NCBI RefSeq assembly: GCF_007845645.1
Contig: NZ_VCQV01000011.1
Span: 62,001 to 126,000, forward strand
Length of the DNA stretch: 64,000 nt
Reading direction: 5' to 3'
From: Leekyejoonella antrihumi
GTDB taxonomy: Bacteria > Actinomycetota > Actinomycetes > Actinomycetales > Dermatophilaceae
Below the pieces are notes generated by a model, which did no database searches, had not been told where the DNA came from, and saw nothing but the letters and a program-made list of their open reading frames with translations. Each line of letters starts with the position of its first letter. The stretch's first letter is position 1. Both the position numbers and the translations under genes were made by a program. This document shows positions 16,087-23,707 of the stretch, one piece after another.

Positions 16087-17742
16087 ATGGCTCGTGACAT
16101 CAAGATTGTTGGAGTTGTTGGGCTCGGCACCATGGGTGCGGGCATCGTCGAGGTCTTCGCGAAGGCCGGGCTGCAGGTGGTCGCCGTTGACGGCACGCCG
16201 GAGCTGGCCGACCGTGGCAGGGGCTTCCTGACCAGGTCGCTGGACCGCGCCGTCAGCAGGGGCAAGCTGGAGGCGGCCACGCGCGACGAGATCGTCGGGC
16301 GGGTGACCTTCGCGGACCAGCTGACCCGGCTCTCCGGAGCCGACCTGGTCATCGAGGCCGTACCGGAGCGGATGGAGATCAAGAACGACATATTCGCCAC
16401 CCTCGACGGCATCATCGCGGAGGACGCGATCCTCGCGTCGAACACCTCGAGCCTCTCCCTGACCGAGATCGCCGCGCACACCAGGCATCCGTCCCGGGTG
16501 ATCGGGATGCACTTCTTCAACCCCGCGCCGGTGCTCGCGCTGGTCGAGGTCATCACCACGCTGTTCACCGACGACGAGCTCAGCGGAGCGATTCGCTCGC
16601 TTGCCGAGCGCCTCGGCAAGCAGCCGGTTGTAGTGAGCGACCGCGCCGGCTTCGTCGCCAACGCGCTGCTCATCACCTACCTGGCCCGGGCCATTCGCAC
16701 CTACGAGACCGGGCACGTCAGCCGCGAGGACCTGGACAACGCGGGCAAGCTCGGCATCGGCCTGCCGATGGGCCCGCTCACGCTGTGCGACCTGATCGGG
16801 CTGGACGTGATCAAGGAGGTCTGTGACGTCCTCTACAACGCCACGCACGACCCGGCCGCCGCACCACCCGCGCTGCTGACGCAGATGGTGATCGCCGGCC
16901 GGCTCGGCCGCAAGACCGGCCGCGGCTTCTACACCTACGAGAAGTCGGGGTCCGGTGTCGTCACGGATGCTCCCGAGCCGGTCGCGATCGGTGCTGCGGC
17001 CACCTCGATCGCCGTCGTGGGTGCCGGTGAGGTGGCGGCTGACCTGGTGAAGCGGCTGGAGTCCACCGGCGCCTCGGTCACCGCGCTGGACGACCCGACC
17101 CGGGACACCTCGACCCTGGCCGGCGTGCCAGTGGTCATGCTGACCGGCGGGCCGCACGGCGGCGCCGACTGTGGGCACGAGGGCGACTGCACCTGCGAGG
17201 AGGATGCGACCGGAGCCTGGTTCAGTGAGATCGCCACGGCCATCGACCGCACCGCCATCGTCGTCCCGACCGACGACCAGTGCGGCTGGATCATCGCCGA
17301 GCACCTCGAGAGCGACACCCCGGTCGTTCCGGCCCGACTGCACGTGGCGACGCGCACAGGTCAGATCGCCGAGGTGGCGAGCGGACTGGACACCGACCCG
17401 TCCGCCGTCTCCACAGTGGATGCGACACTGCGCGCGGCCGGTCTGACGACCATCGTCGCCCGGGACCGCGCCGGCCTGGTCGTCGACGCGTTGCTCTATC
17501 CGCACCTCAATGCCGCAGTGCAGATGCTCGACTCCGGCTATGCATCGGCGACCGACATCGACACGGCGATGACGGCCGGCTGTGGCTACCCGAAGGGTCC
17601 GTTCGCGATGATCGACGAGATCGGCGCCGATGAGGTCGCGGCCGGTCTGGCGCGGATGCACGGCGAGACGAACGAGCAGGCGCTCGCGCCGGCGCCACTG
17701 CTGATCGAGCACGCGGTTGCCGCCAAGCCGTTCCTGGGCTGA
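16087..17742 (+). CDS. Duplicated 3-hydroxyacyl-CoA (3-hydroxybutyryl-CoA) dehydrogenase
   Basis: 551-residue NAD-dependent dehydrogenase of beta-oxidation. Residues 1-185 are the Rossmann domain (GVVGLGTMGAGIVEVF). Residues 186-285 are the first 3HCDH C-terminal domain (RAGFVANALL, KTGRGFYTYE), with the catalytic His in GMHFFNP. A second, degenerate Rossmann-like module (about 300-460) lacks the GxGxxG loop and carries a Cys/His cluster (ADCGHEGDCTCEED). A second C-terminal domain follows (RAGLVVDALL, GCGYPKGPF). The double layout resembles FadB2/PaaH-type enzymes. The small zinc-ribbon-like gene follows six bases later. Confidence 0.88.
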   Translation: MARDIKIVGVVGLGTMGAGIVEVFAKAGLQVVAVDGTPELADRGRGFLTRSLDRAVSRGKLEAATRDEIVGRVTFADQLTRLSGADLVIEAVPERMEIKNDIFATLDGIIAEDAILASNTSSLSLTEIAAHTRHPSRVIGMHFFNPAPVLALVEVITTLFTDDELSGAIRSLAERLGKQPVVVSDRAGFVANALLITYLARAIRTYETGHVSREDLDNAGKLGIGLPMGPLTLCDLIGLDVIKEVCDVLYNATHDPAAAPPALLTQMVIAGRLGRKTGRGFYTYEKSGSGVVTDAPEPVAIGAAATSIAVVGAGEVAADLVKRLESTGASVTALDDPTRDTSTLAGVPVVMLTGGPHGGADCGHEGDCTCEEDATGAWFSEIATAIDRTAIVVPTDDQCGWIIAEHLESDTPVVPARLHVATRTGQIAEVASGLDTDPSAVSTVDATLRAAGLTTIVARDRAGLVVDALLYPHLNAAVQMLDSGYASATDIDTAMTAGCGYPKGPFAMIDEIGADEVAAGLARMHGETNEQALAPAPLLIEHAVAAKPFLG

Positions 17743-17747
17743 CCAAG

Positions 17748-18047
17748 GTGGCTCGTCGAAGCCGGCGGGGTAGGAGTCAGCCTCGCGGTGACATCTCCCG
17801 GATCATGGACACCGGTACCCGCACGGAGATTTACGGCGGTGGGTCGTGGACCGTGCGGTCGCTGCGGGGCAACTCCGAGGCGCGCACGTACGTGTGTCCG
17901 GGGTGCCAGCAGCAGCTCGCCAGCGGGCAGCCGCACGTGGTGGTCTGGCCGACCGACGGGCTCGGCGGACTGTCCGATCGGCGGCACTGGCATACGCCCT
18001 GCTGGCAGGCGCGAGACCGCCGCCCGCCGAGGGGTTCGTGGAAGTAG
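17748..18047 (+). CDS. Small Cys/His protein, probably zinc binding
   Basis: 99-residue protein of unknown function. The N-terminus is basic (MARRSRRGRSQPRG). The core carries YVCPGCQQQL followed by HVVVWP and RRHWHTPCW, a Cys/His arrangement that could bind one zinc ion. Similar small proteins are common in actinobacterial genomes and are often mis-annotated as ATP/GTP-binding. The GTG start lies six bases after the preceding stop, and the alpha/beta hydrolase gene begins 17 bases later, so this looks like a three-gene operon. Confidence 0.65.
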   Translation: MARRSRRGRSQPRGDISRIMDTGTRTEIYGGGSWTVRSLRGNSEARTYVCPGCQQQLASGQPHVVVWPTDGLGGLSDRRHWHTPCWQARDRRPPRGSWK

Positions 18048-18064
18048 TCGAGGAAGGACCGCTT

Positions 18065-18802
18065 GTGAGCGAGATCCGGGCCAATACGATGCTTGCCGCG
18101 CGCCGGGAGGACATCGAGCTGCACACGGCCGACGAGTTGACCCTGGTCGGCGAGCTCGCCATGCCCGAGTCCGTCGATCCGGTCGCGACGCTGGTCTGTC
18201 TGCACCCGCTGCCGACCCATGGTGGGTTCATGGACAGTCATGTCTACAAGAAGGCGTCCTACCGGCTGCCGGCGCTCGCGGACCTGGCGGTGCTGCGGTT
18301 CAACACCCGCGGCACCTCCTCACCGCGCGGCACCTCCGACGGGGCGTTCGACGACGCGGTCGGCGAACGGTATGACGTGGCCGCGGCGATCGAGTACGCC
18401 GAGTTCCACGAGCGGCCGGTGCTGCCCACGCGGTGGCTGATCGGCTGGTCGTTCGGCACGGACCTGGCGCTGATGTATGGCGCGGATCCGAGCATCGAGG
18501 GCCTGATCCTGCTCAGCCCGCCGCTGCGCTACGCCAAGCCTGAGCACCTGCAGGTCTGGGCGGACTCGGGCAAGCCGGTGGTGGCGCTGGTGCCGGAGTT
18601 CGACGACTACCTGCGGCCCGAGGCGGCACGCGAGCGGTTCGCCGCAATCCCGCAGGCACAGATCATCGGCATCGACGGAGCCAAGCATCTGTGGGTGGGG
18701 GAGAAGTACGTGCGGCAGGCGCTGAACGAGATCGTGCGAGCCGTGCTGCCGGGCCACGGCCCCCTCCCGACCGAGTCCCCGGACACCCTCATCACCGAGT
18801 AG
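18065..18802 (+). CDS. Alpha/beta hydrolase
   Basis: 245-residue hydrolase. The nucleophile elbow is GWSFGTDLAL (Gly-x-Ser-x-Gly), an acid is plausible in PEFDDYL, and the histidine in GAKHLWVG. The oxyanion strand reads LVCLHPLPTHGG, as in the COG2945-type hydrolases. I chose the GTG at 18065 because GAAGGA lies six bases upstream; in-frame sequence before it overlaps the previous gene. The substrate is unknown. A hairpin terminator follows the stop. Confidence 0.82.
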   Translation: MSEIRANTMLAARREDIELHTADELTLVGELAMPESVDPVATLVCLHPLPTHGGFMDSHVYKKASYRLPALADLAVLRFNTRGTSSPRGTSDGAFDDAVGERYDVAAAIEYAEFHERPVLPTRWLIGWSFGTDLALMYGADPSIEGLILLSPPLRYAKPEHLQVWADSGKPVVALVPEFDDYLRPEAARERFAAIPQAQIIGIDGAKHLWVGEKYVRQALNEIVRAVLPGHGPLPTESPDTLITE

Positions 18803-18815
18803 TCACAAATCGCCC

Positions 18816-18843
18816 CTCGAGGAGTCACGAGTGACTCCTCGAG
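18816..18843. terminator. Hairpin terminator between convergent genes
   Basis: The 13-base arms 18816-18828 and 18831-18843 are exact reverse complements with a two-base loop, followed by the T-rich TGTTGTT. It separates the hydrolase gene on the plus strand from the epimerase gene on the minus strand. Confidence 0.7.
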
Positions 18844-18879
18844 TGTTGTTAGTGACCTCTCGGGGGAGGAGGGATCGGG

Positions 18880-19314
18880 TCACTTCTCGACGAGCTCGAT
18901 CAGCACGCCGCCGGCGTCCTTGGGGTGCACGAAGTTGATCCGGCTGTCGGCGGTGCCGCGTCGAGGTGCGTCATACAGCAGCCGTAGGCCCCTGGCGCGC
19001 AGCGCGGCACTGACCTCTTCGACGCTGCGCACGCGGTAGGCGACCTGCTGCACGCCTGGACCCGAGCGATCGAGGAACTTCGCGATGCTCGACTCGGGCG
19101 TCAGCGGAGCCAGCAGCTGCACGTGGGCGTGCGGCGCTGCGGCATCGCCGACGCTCATCATCGCCTCGCGGACGCCTTGGTCGTCGTTGACCTCCTCGTG
19201 CGTGAGCGTCATACCGAAGGTGTCTCGGTAGAACGCGATCGCCTCGTCGAGATCGCGGACGGCGACCCCGACGTGGTCGATCGCCTCGAACAGGTGGGTT
19301 GGCAGAGCGCTCAT
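18880..19314 (-). CDS. mce: Methylmalonyl-CoA epimerase
   Basis: Interconverts the R and S isomers of methylmalonyl-CoA in propionate metabolism. The 144-residue product is a vicinal-oxygen-chelate fold with two beta-alpha-beta-beta-beta modules. Metal ligands are visible as His in AIDHVGVAV, Gln in HVQLLAP and Glu in VLIELVEK. The ATG at 19314 lies seven bases after a minus-strand -10 hexamer. It is divergent from the thiolase gene across 108 bases, an arrangement also seen around Rv1322A/fadA4 in M. tuberculosis. No methylmalonyl-CoA mutase of the standard MutA/MutB type is in the window. Confidence 0.93.
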   Translation of the reverse strand: MSALPTHLFEAIDHVGVAVRDLDEAIAFYRDTFGMTLTHEEVNDDQGVREAMMSVGDAAAPHAHVQLLAPLTPESSIAKFLDRSGPGVQQVAYRVRSVEEVSAALRARGLRLLYDAPRRGTADSRINFVHPKDAGGVLIELVEK

Positions 19315-19321
19315 ACCCGCC

Positions 19322-19327
19322 AGACTA
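19322..19327 (-). promoter_or_regulatory. mce: -10 hexamer for a leaderless mce transcript
   Basis: On the minus strand, TAGTCT ends seven bases before the ATG at 19314. There is no ribosome site between the two. Confidence 0.45.
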
Positions 19328-19422
19328 GAGCCACTCCGATACGTCGCGGAGTCACGGCTAGAGTGGGAAGCAGAGGCGCGGATGCCGCGCGCCGCCCGCC
19401 GACGTCGTTGGAGCTTGTTGAC

Positions 19423-20631
19423 ATGACTGTTGAAGATCGCGTACGCACCCCGGTGATCGTCGCCGGTGCCCGGACCCCGATGGGGCGCCTGCTCGGCGCG
19501 CTGAAGGGTTTCTCGGGTGCCGACCTGGGCGGGTTCGCCATCAAGGACGCCCTGGAGAAGGCCGGTGTCACCGGCGACCAGGTCGACTACGTGATCATGG
19601 GGCAGGTGCTGACCGCTGGAGCCGGCCAGATCCCGGCCCGCCAGGCGGCCGCCAAGGGTGGCATCCCGATGAACGTGCCTGCGCTGACCATCAACAAGGT
19701 CTGTCTGTCGGGCCTGGACTCCATCGCGCTCGCCGCGCAGCTGATCCGCGCCGGTGAGTTCGACGTGGTGGTGGCCGGTGGCCAGGAGTCGATGAGTCAG
19801 GCGCCGCATATGCTGACCGGCAGCCGTGAGGGCTACAAGTACGGCGACGTCACGATGAAGGACCACATGGCCTTCGACGGACTGTGGGATGTCTTCACCG
19901 ACCAGGCGATGGGCAATCTCACCGAGTCGGCGAACAAGGCCGACCAGGAGTTCAGCCGCGAGGAGCAGGACGCGTTCTCCGCGCGCAGCCACCAGCTCGC
20001 CGCGCGGGCCTGGAAGGACGGCCTGTTCGACGACGAGGTCGTCACTGTCAGTATTCCGCAGCGCAAGGGCGACCCGATCGAGTTCAAGAGCGATGAGGGG
20101 ATCCGCGCCGACACGACCACCGAGTCGCTCGCCCGGCTGCGTCCCGCCTTCAGCAAGGAGGGCACGATCACCGCCGGGTCCGCCTCCCAGATCTCCGACG
20201 GCGCCTGCGCCGTGGTCGTGATGAGCCAGGCGAAGGCGGAGGAGCTCGGCCTGACCTGGCTCGCCGAGGTCGGCGCGCACGGCGTCGTCGCCGGCCCCGA
20301 CTCGACCCTGCAGTCGCAGCCGGCGAACGCGCTCACCAAGGCCTGCGAGAAGGACGGCCTCGCGCCGGTCGACCTGGACCTCGTCGAGATCAATGAGGCG
20401 TTCGCGGCCGTCGGGTTGGCCTCCACCAAGGCGCTCGGGATCGATCCTGACAAGGTCAACGTCAACGGCGGCGCTATCGCCCTGGGGCATCCGGTCGGTA
20501 TGTCGGGTGCTCGGCTCGTGCTGCACCTCGCCCTCGAGCTGAAGCGCCGTGGCGGCGGCGTCGGCGGCGCCTCACTCTGCGGTGGCGGCGGCCAGGGCGA
20601 CGCACTGATCGTCCGCGTGCCGAAGGCCTGA
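19423..20631 (+). CDS. Acetyl-CoA C-acetyltransferase (thiolase)
   Basis: 402-residue type II thiolase. The acyl-accepting Cys94 is in [16 protein letters not shown], His356 in [15 protein letters not shown] and Cys386 in [10 protein letters not shown]. It condenses or cleaves acetoacetyl-CoA or 3-ketoacyl-CoA. The ATG at 19423 has TTGGAG nine bases upstream. The meaB gene follows 30 bases after the stop, so the two are probably cotranscribed. The position matches fadA4 beside the epimerase in mycobacteria. Confidence 0.94.
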   Translation: MTVEDRVRTPVIVAGARTPMGRLLGALKGFSGADLGGFAIKDALEKAGVTGDQVDYVIMGQVLTAGAGQIPARQAAAKGGIPMNVPALTINKVCLSGLDSIALAAQLIRAGEFDVVVAGGQESMSQAPHMLTGSREGYKYGDVTMKDHMAFDGLWDVFTDQAMGNLTESANKADQEFSREEQDAFSARSHQLAARAWKDGLFDDEVVTVSIPQRKGDPIEFKSDEGIRADTTTESLARLRPAFSKEGTITAGSASQISDGACAVVVMSQAKAEELGLTWLAEVGAHGVVAGPDSTLQSQPANALTKACEKDGLAPVDLDLVEINEAFAAVGLASTKALGIDPDKVNVNGGAIALGHPVGMSGARLVLHLALELKRRGGGVGGASLCGGGGQGDALIVRVPKA

Positions 20632-20661
20632 ACCACTTCAACCACAGGGGTATCCACCACT

Positions 20662-21621
20662 ATGGCTAGGCGACGTGTCGATGTCCCCGTGCTCGTCGAG
20701 GCCGCGCGGGAGGGTTCACCGCGCGCCGTCGCGCGGCTGATCACCCTCGTCGAGGGCGCACACCCGGCGTTGCGTGACGTGATGGCGGCGCTCGCACCGC
20801 ACACCGGCCGGGCTCGCATCATCGGGCTGACCGGTAGCCCTGGTGTCGGTAAGTCGACGACCACGAACGTGCTGGTGCGGGCCTACCGCGAACGAGGTGC
20901 GCGCGTGGGTGTGCTTGCGGTGGACCCGAGTTCACCCTTTTCGGGTGGTGCACTCCTCGGCGACCGGATCCGGCTGGTCGACCACGCGTTGGACCCCGAG
21001 GTCTACATGCGGTCGATGGCCAGCCGTGGGCACCTGGGTGGCCTCTCCTGGTCGACCCCGCAGGCCCTGCGCGTGCTGGATGCGGCGGGCTGTGACGTGA
21101 TCTTCCTGGAGACGGTCGGCGTGGGCCAGAGCGAGGTCGACGTGGCGGGTCTCGCGGACACGACCGTGGTGCTGCTCGCGCCGGGCATGGGTGACGGCAT
21201 CCAGGCGGCGAAGGCCGGCATCCTGGAGATCGGTGATGTCTTCGTGGTCAACAAGGCGGACCGCGACGGTGCAGACGTGACGGTGCGCGACATCCGCGGC
21301 ATGATCAGTCTTGGCGACCGGACCGAGCCGGGCCTGTGGCGACCGCCCGTCGAGAAGCTCGTCGCCGAACAGGGTGAGGGTGTCGACGCCGTGATGGAGG
21401 CGCTCGACAAGCACCTTGCCTGGATGGAGTCGAACGGTGTGCTGCACGAGCGTCGGGTCAAGCGTGCCGCTGACGAGATCGAGGCGATTGCGCTGCGGAC
21501 GCTGCGACTGCGGATGGGCGATGTGAGCGACGGGTCCGACGTCGGGTCACTAGCCGGTGATGTGGTGGCCGGCAAGAGTGATCCCTACACCGCGGCGGAC
21601 GCCCTCGTCGCCAGCATCTGA
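20662..21621 (+). CDS. meaB: MeaB-type G-protein chaperone of an acyl-CoA mutase
   Basis: 319-residue P-loop GTPase that gates cofactor loading and protects B12-dependent acyl-CoA mutases. Walker A is GSPGVGKSTTTNVLV. The switch and base-recognition regions are VDPSSPFSGGALLGDRIR, ETVGVGQSEVDV and NKADRDGAD. The N-terminal helices and C-terminal dimerisation arm are complete. It lies 30 bases after the thiolase gene. The likely client in this window is the IcmA mutase at 30.3 kb, or a mutase elsewhere in the genome. Confidence 0.93.
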   Translation: MARRRVDVPVLVEAAREGSPRAVARLITLVEGAHPALRDVMAALAPHTGRARIIGLTGSPGVGKSTTTNVLVRAYRERGARVGVLAVDPSSPFSGGALLGDRIRLVDHALDPEVYMRSMASRGHLGGLSWSTPQALRVLDAAGCDVIFLETVGVGQSEVDVAGLADTTVVLLAPGMGDGIQAAKAGILEIGDVFVVNKADRDGADVTVRDIRGMISLGDRTEPGLWRPPVEKLVAEQGEGVDAVMEALDKHLAWMESNGVLHERRVKRAADEIEAIALRTLRLRMGDVSDGSDVGSLAGDVVAGKSDPYTAADALVASI

Positions 21622-21629
21622 GCACGGCA

Positions 21630-21635
21630 TAGTCT
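21630..21635 (+). promoter_or_regulatory. -10 hexamer before the thiamine-binding-type gene
   Basis: TAGTCT ends six bases before the ATG at 21642. The gap also holds GAGGA, so either leaderless or standard initiation is possible. Confidence 0.35.
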
Positions 21636-21641
21636 GAGGAC

Positions 21642-21953
21642 ATGCTCTTCGCCTTCTCCATCGCGCCATCCACTTCCGACGATCCCGACGGCTCCGTCAG
21701 CGAGGCTGTCGCCGAAGCCATTCGAGTGATCCGTGACTCGGGTCTGCCCAACGAGACGGCCTCGATGTTCACCACCATCGAGGGGGAGTGGGATGAGTGC
21801 ATGGACGTCGTGAAGCGCGCCTGCGCCGCCGTGCAAGCGCGGAGCCCGCGCGTCTCCCTGGTGCTCAAGGCCGACCTGCGTGAGGGGTACACCGGTCAGC
21901 TGACACAGAAGGTGCAGCGGATCGAGGATCGACTGGCCGACTCCGGGTCGTGA
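21642..21953 (+). CDS. MTH1187/YkoF-type thiamine-binding protein
   Basis: 103-residue ferredoxin-like protein of the MTH1187/DUF77 family, whose members bind thiamine or a related ligand. Family features are the N-terminal strand MLFAFSIAPS, the helix VAEAIRVIRDSG, the strand TIEGEWDECM and the end strand SLVLKADLREGY. A GAGGA lies five bases before the ATG. The stop overlaps the GNAT start by four bases, which suggests coupling. The role here is unknown. Confidence 0.78.
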   Translation: MLFAFSIAPSTSDDPDGSVSEAVAEAIRVIRDSGLPNETASMFTTIEGEWDECMDVVKRACAAVQARSPRVSLVLKADLREGYTGQLTQKVQRIEDRLADSGS

Positions 21954-22483
21954 GCGGCGACTACGTCGTCCGGCCGGTTCACACGGATGATGCCGATGAG
22001 CTCGGTCACGTGCATGTGCAGATCTGGCGTGAGGCGTATGCCGGGCTGATCGCGCCCGAGCATCTCGCGGGCCTGCGCTGGCAGCGCAGCGCCGAACGGT
22101 TCCGCGGGGCGGCCGAGGTCGGTGACGGTGAGGTGCACAGGGAGCGGGTCGCGCAGCACGTAGCATCCGGCGCCCTGGTCGGGATCATCACCGTGGGAGT
22201 GGGCCGCGATGACGATGCGCCCACGGCTGTGGAACTGAGCTCATTGAACGTACTTGCCGCACACCATGGCACGGGCGTGGCCACGAAACTGGTCGATGCG
22301 GCGCTCGGTGAGCAGGCGGCATACCTGTGGGTGCTGGAGGGCAACGAGCGGGCGATCGCGTTCTACCGCAAGCACGACTTCGCGTTGGACGGTGCGACGA
22401 AGTGGGATGACAGGTTCGGGGTCAACGAGCTGCGAATGGTGCGTGGAAAGCCCACGTGCTCAAGACTTCTCCGCGGATCGTAG
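21950..22483 (+). CDS. GNAT family N-acetyltransferase
   Basis: 177-residue acetyltransferase fold. The acetyl-CoA-binding stretch is LNVLAAHHGTGVATKLVD, and the C-terminal strand is WVLEGNERAIAFYRKHDF, the usual GNAT ending. The N-terminus (VRPVHTDDADELGHVHVQIWREAYAGLI) is typical of the subfamily acting on small molecules or peptides. The GTG start overlaps the preceding gene. The 3' end overlaps the convergent cNMP/ATP-grasp gene by 24 bases. The substrate is unknown. Confidence 0.83.
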   Translation: MSGDYVVRPVHTDDADELGHVHVQIWREAYAGLIAPEHLAGLRWQRSAERFRGAAEVGDGEVHRERVAQHVASGALVGIITVGVGRDDDAPTAVELSSLNVLAAHHGTGVATKLVDAALGEQAAYLWVLEGNERAIAFYRKHDFALDGATKWDDRFGVNELRMVRGKPTCSRLLRGS

Positions 22484-23707
22484 CCTCTTCGCAAGCGTTT
22501 GCAGGAGATTCCAGGCGATGGCCGCGTTGGCCTGCACCAGAGGACGGAACTCCCAGTAGGTGAGGCCTTGGCAGACCACGTCGGTGCTGGCGGTGATCGT
22601 AGCCGAGCGGTCGCCGTCGTCGATGAGGGCGACCTCACCGAAGTAGTCGCCCCGCCTCAGCGTCGAGACGGGCCGGCCGTGGACCGACACCGCGGCCTCT
22701 CCCGACCTGATGACGAAGAACGCGGCGGCGCCGACCCCTTCCTTGATGATCGTCTCGCCGGCCGCGAATCGGCGCTCCTTGAACAAGCTTGCGATCTGTG
22801 CGACCTCAGGCTCGCTGAGCCCGAGGAAGAGGGGCACCTGGGCCAAGACCTCGACCGGTCCCTCGGATGGGGGTTTCGGCCGGGCCGACGTGCCGTGCGT
22901 GACCGCTCGGCACTGGAGCAGGTAGAGTCGGCCGTCTGCGTAGGCCCACTCGATGTCCCGGCCCGGCCCGTAGATCTCCTCGCACCGGGCCGCGAGGTCG
23001 CCCAGCAGCCCCAGCTGGGCGTCGTTGAGGCACAACGCACCCTGCAGCTCCGTCGCAACGGCCTCCTCCACGGTGCCGCCCGCTGAGGTTGCTCGGATCG
23101 CAACCTCCTTCAGCCCCGCCGAACGTTCCAGGATCAGTCCCGACCGGGCGAGGCGGAAGTGGTCGGGGATCACGCGGGCCGCGACTACCACCTCACCCAG
23201 GCCCCAGCTGGCCTCGACCACGCGTTCGTCGGCGCCGTTCACGGGGTTCTGCGTGAACATCACCCCGGCGACCTCCGGATCCATCAGGCTTTGGACGACG
23301 ACCCCGACACTCGGACGGGTGAAGAGTCCGACCCGCTTGCGGTAGCTGATGACCGAGTCGGAGTTGGCCGACCACCAGACTTCTCGGATCGCGGCGCCCA
23401 GACCGTCCGGTGACGTCACGTTGAGCAGCGTGAGGTGCTGTCCGGCGAAGCTCGCATCGGCGCTGTCCTCGCCGACGGCAGAGGAACGAATCGCGAGGGG
23501 GTAGGTCAACGGCCGAGTTGCCTCCGTCACCGTGGCGAGGGTCGGCTGGTCACCCTTGGCGACGAGCTCGACGACATCACCCGCCAGGGCGATGCCCGGT
23601 GGTACGGGCAGGCCCGACCGTGTCGCTTCTCCCAGGCCGACCGCCTTCGCCCCGAAGAGCGCCTCGTCGCAGGCCCCCTCCAGGGGCACCACCGTGGCCG
23701 CCGTCAT
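22460..23707 (-). CDS. PEP-synthase/rifampin-phosphotransferase-type ATP-grasp subunit with cyclic-nucleotide-binding domain
   Basis: 415 residues in two domains. Residues 1-275 are a PPDK_N ATP-grasp domain with Lys21 (AKAVGLGEATRSG), Arg74 (AIRSSAVGEDS), AGVMFTQNPVNG and the metal/ATP residues in DIEWAYADGRLYLLQCR. Residues 292-410 are a cNMP-binding domain with the phosphate-binding cassette GDYFGEVALIDDGDRSAT (Glu358, Arg367). The swivelling His domain is missing and is encoded by the upstream gene, whose stop overlaps this start as ATGA. In rifampin phosphotransferase and PEP synthase these parts form one chain. I infer a two-subunit enzyme whose phosphate transfer responds to cAMP or another nucleotide. 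Confidence 0.85.
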   Translation of the reverse strand: MTAATVVPLEGACDEALFGAKAVGLGEATRSGLPVPPGIALAGDVVELVAKGDQPTLATVTEATRPLTYPLAIRSSAVGEDSADASFAGQHLTLLNVTSPDGLGAAIREVWWSANSDSVISYRKRVGLFTRPSVGVVVQSLMDPEVAGVMFTQNPVNGADERVVEASWGLGEVVVAARVIPDHFRLARSGLILERSAGLKEVAIRATSAGGTVEEAVATELQGALCLNDAQLGLLGDLAARCEEIYGPGRDIEWAYADGRLYLLQCRAVTHGTSARPKPPSEGPVEVLAQVPLFLGLSEPEVAQIASLFKERRFAAGETIIKEGVGAAAFFVIRSGEAAVSVHGRPVSTLRRGDYFGEVALIDDGDRSATITASTDVVCQGLTYWEFRPLVQANAAIAWNLLQTLAKRLRSAEKS

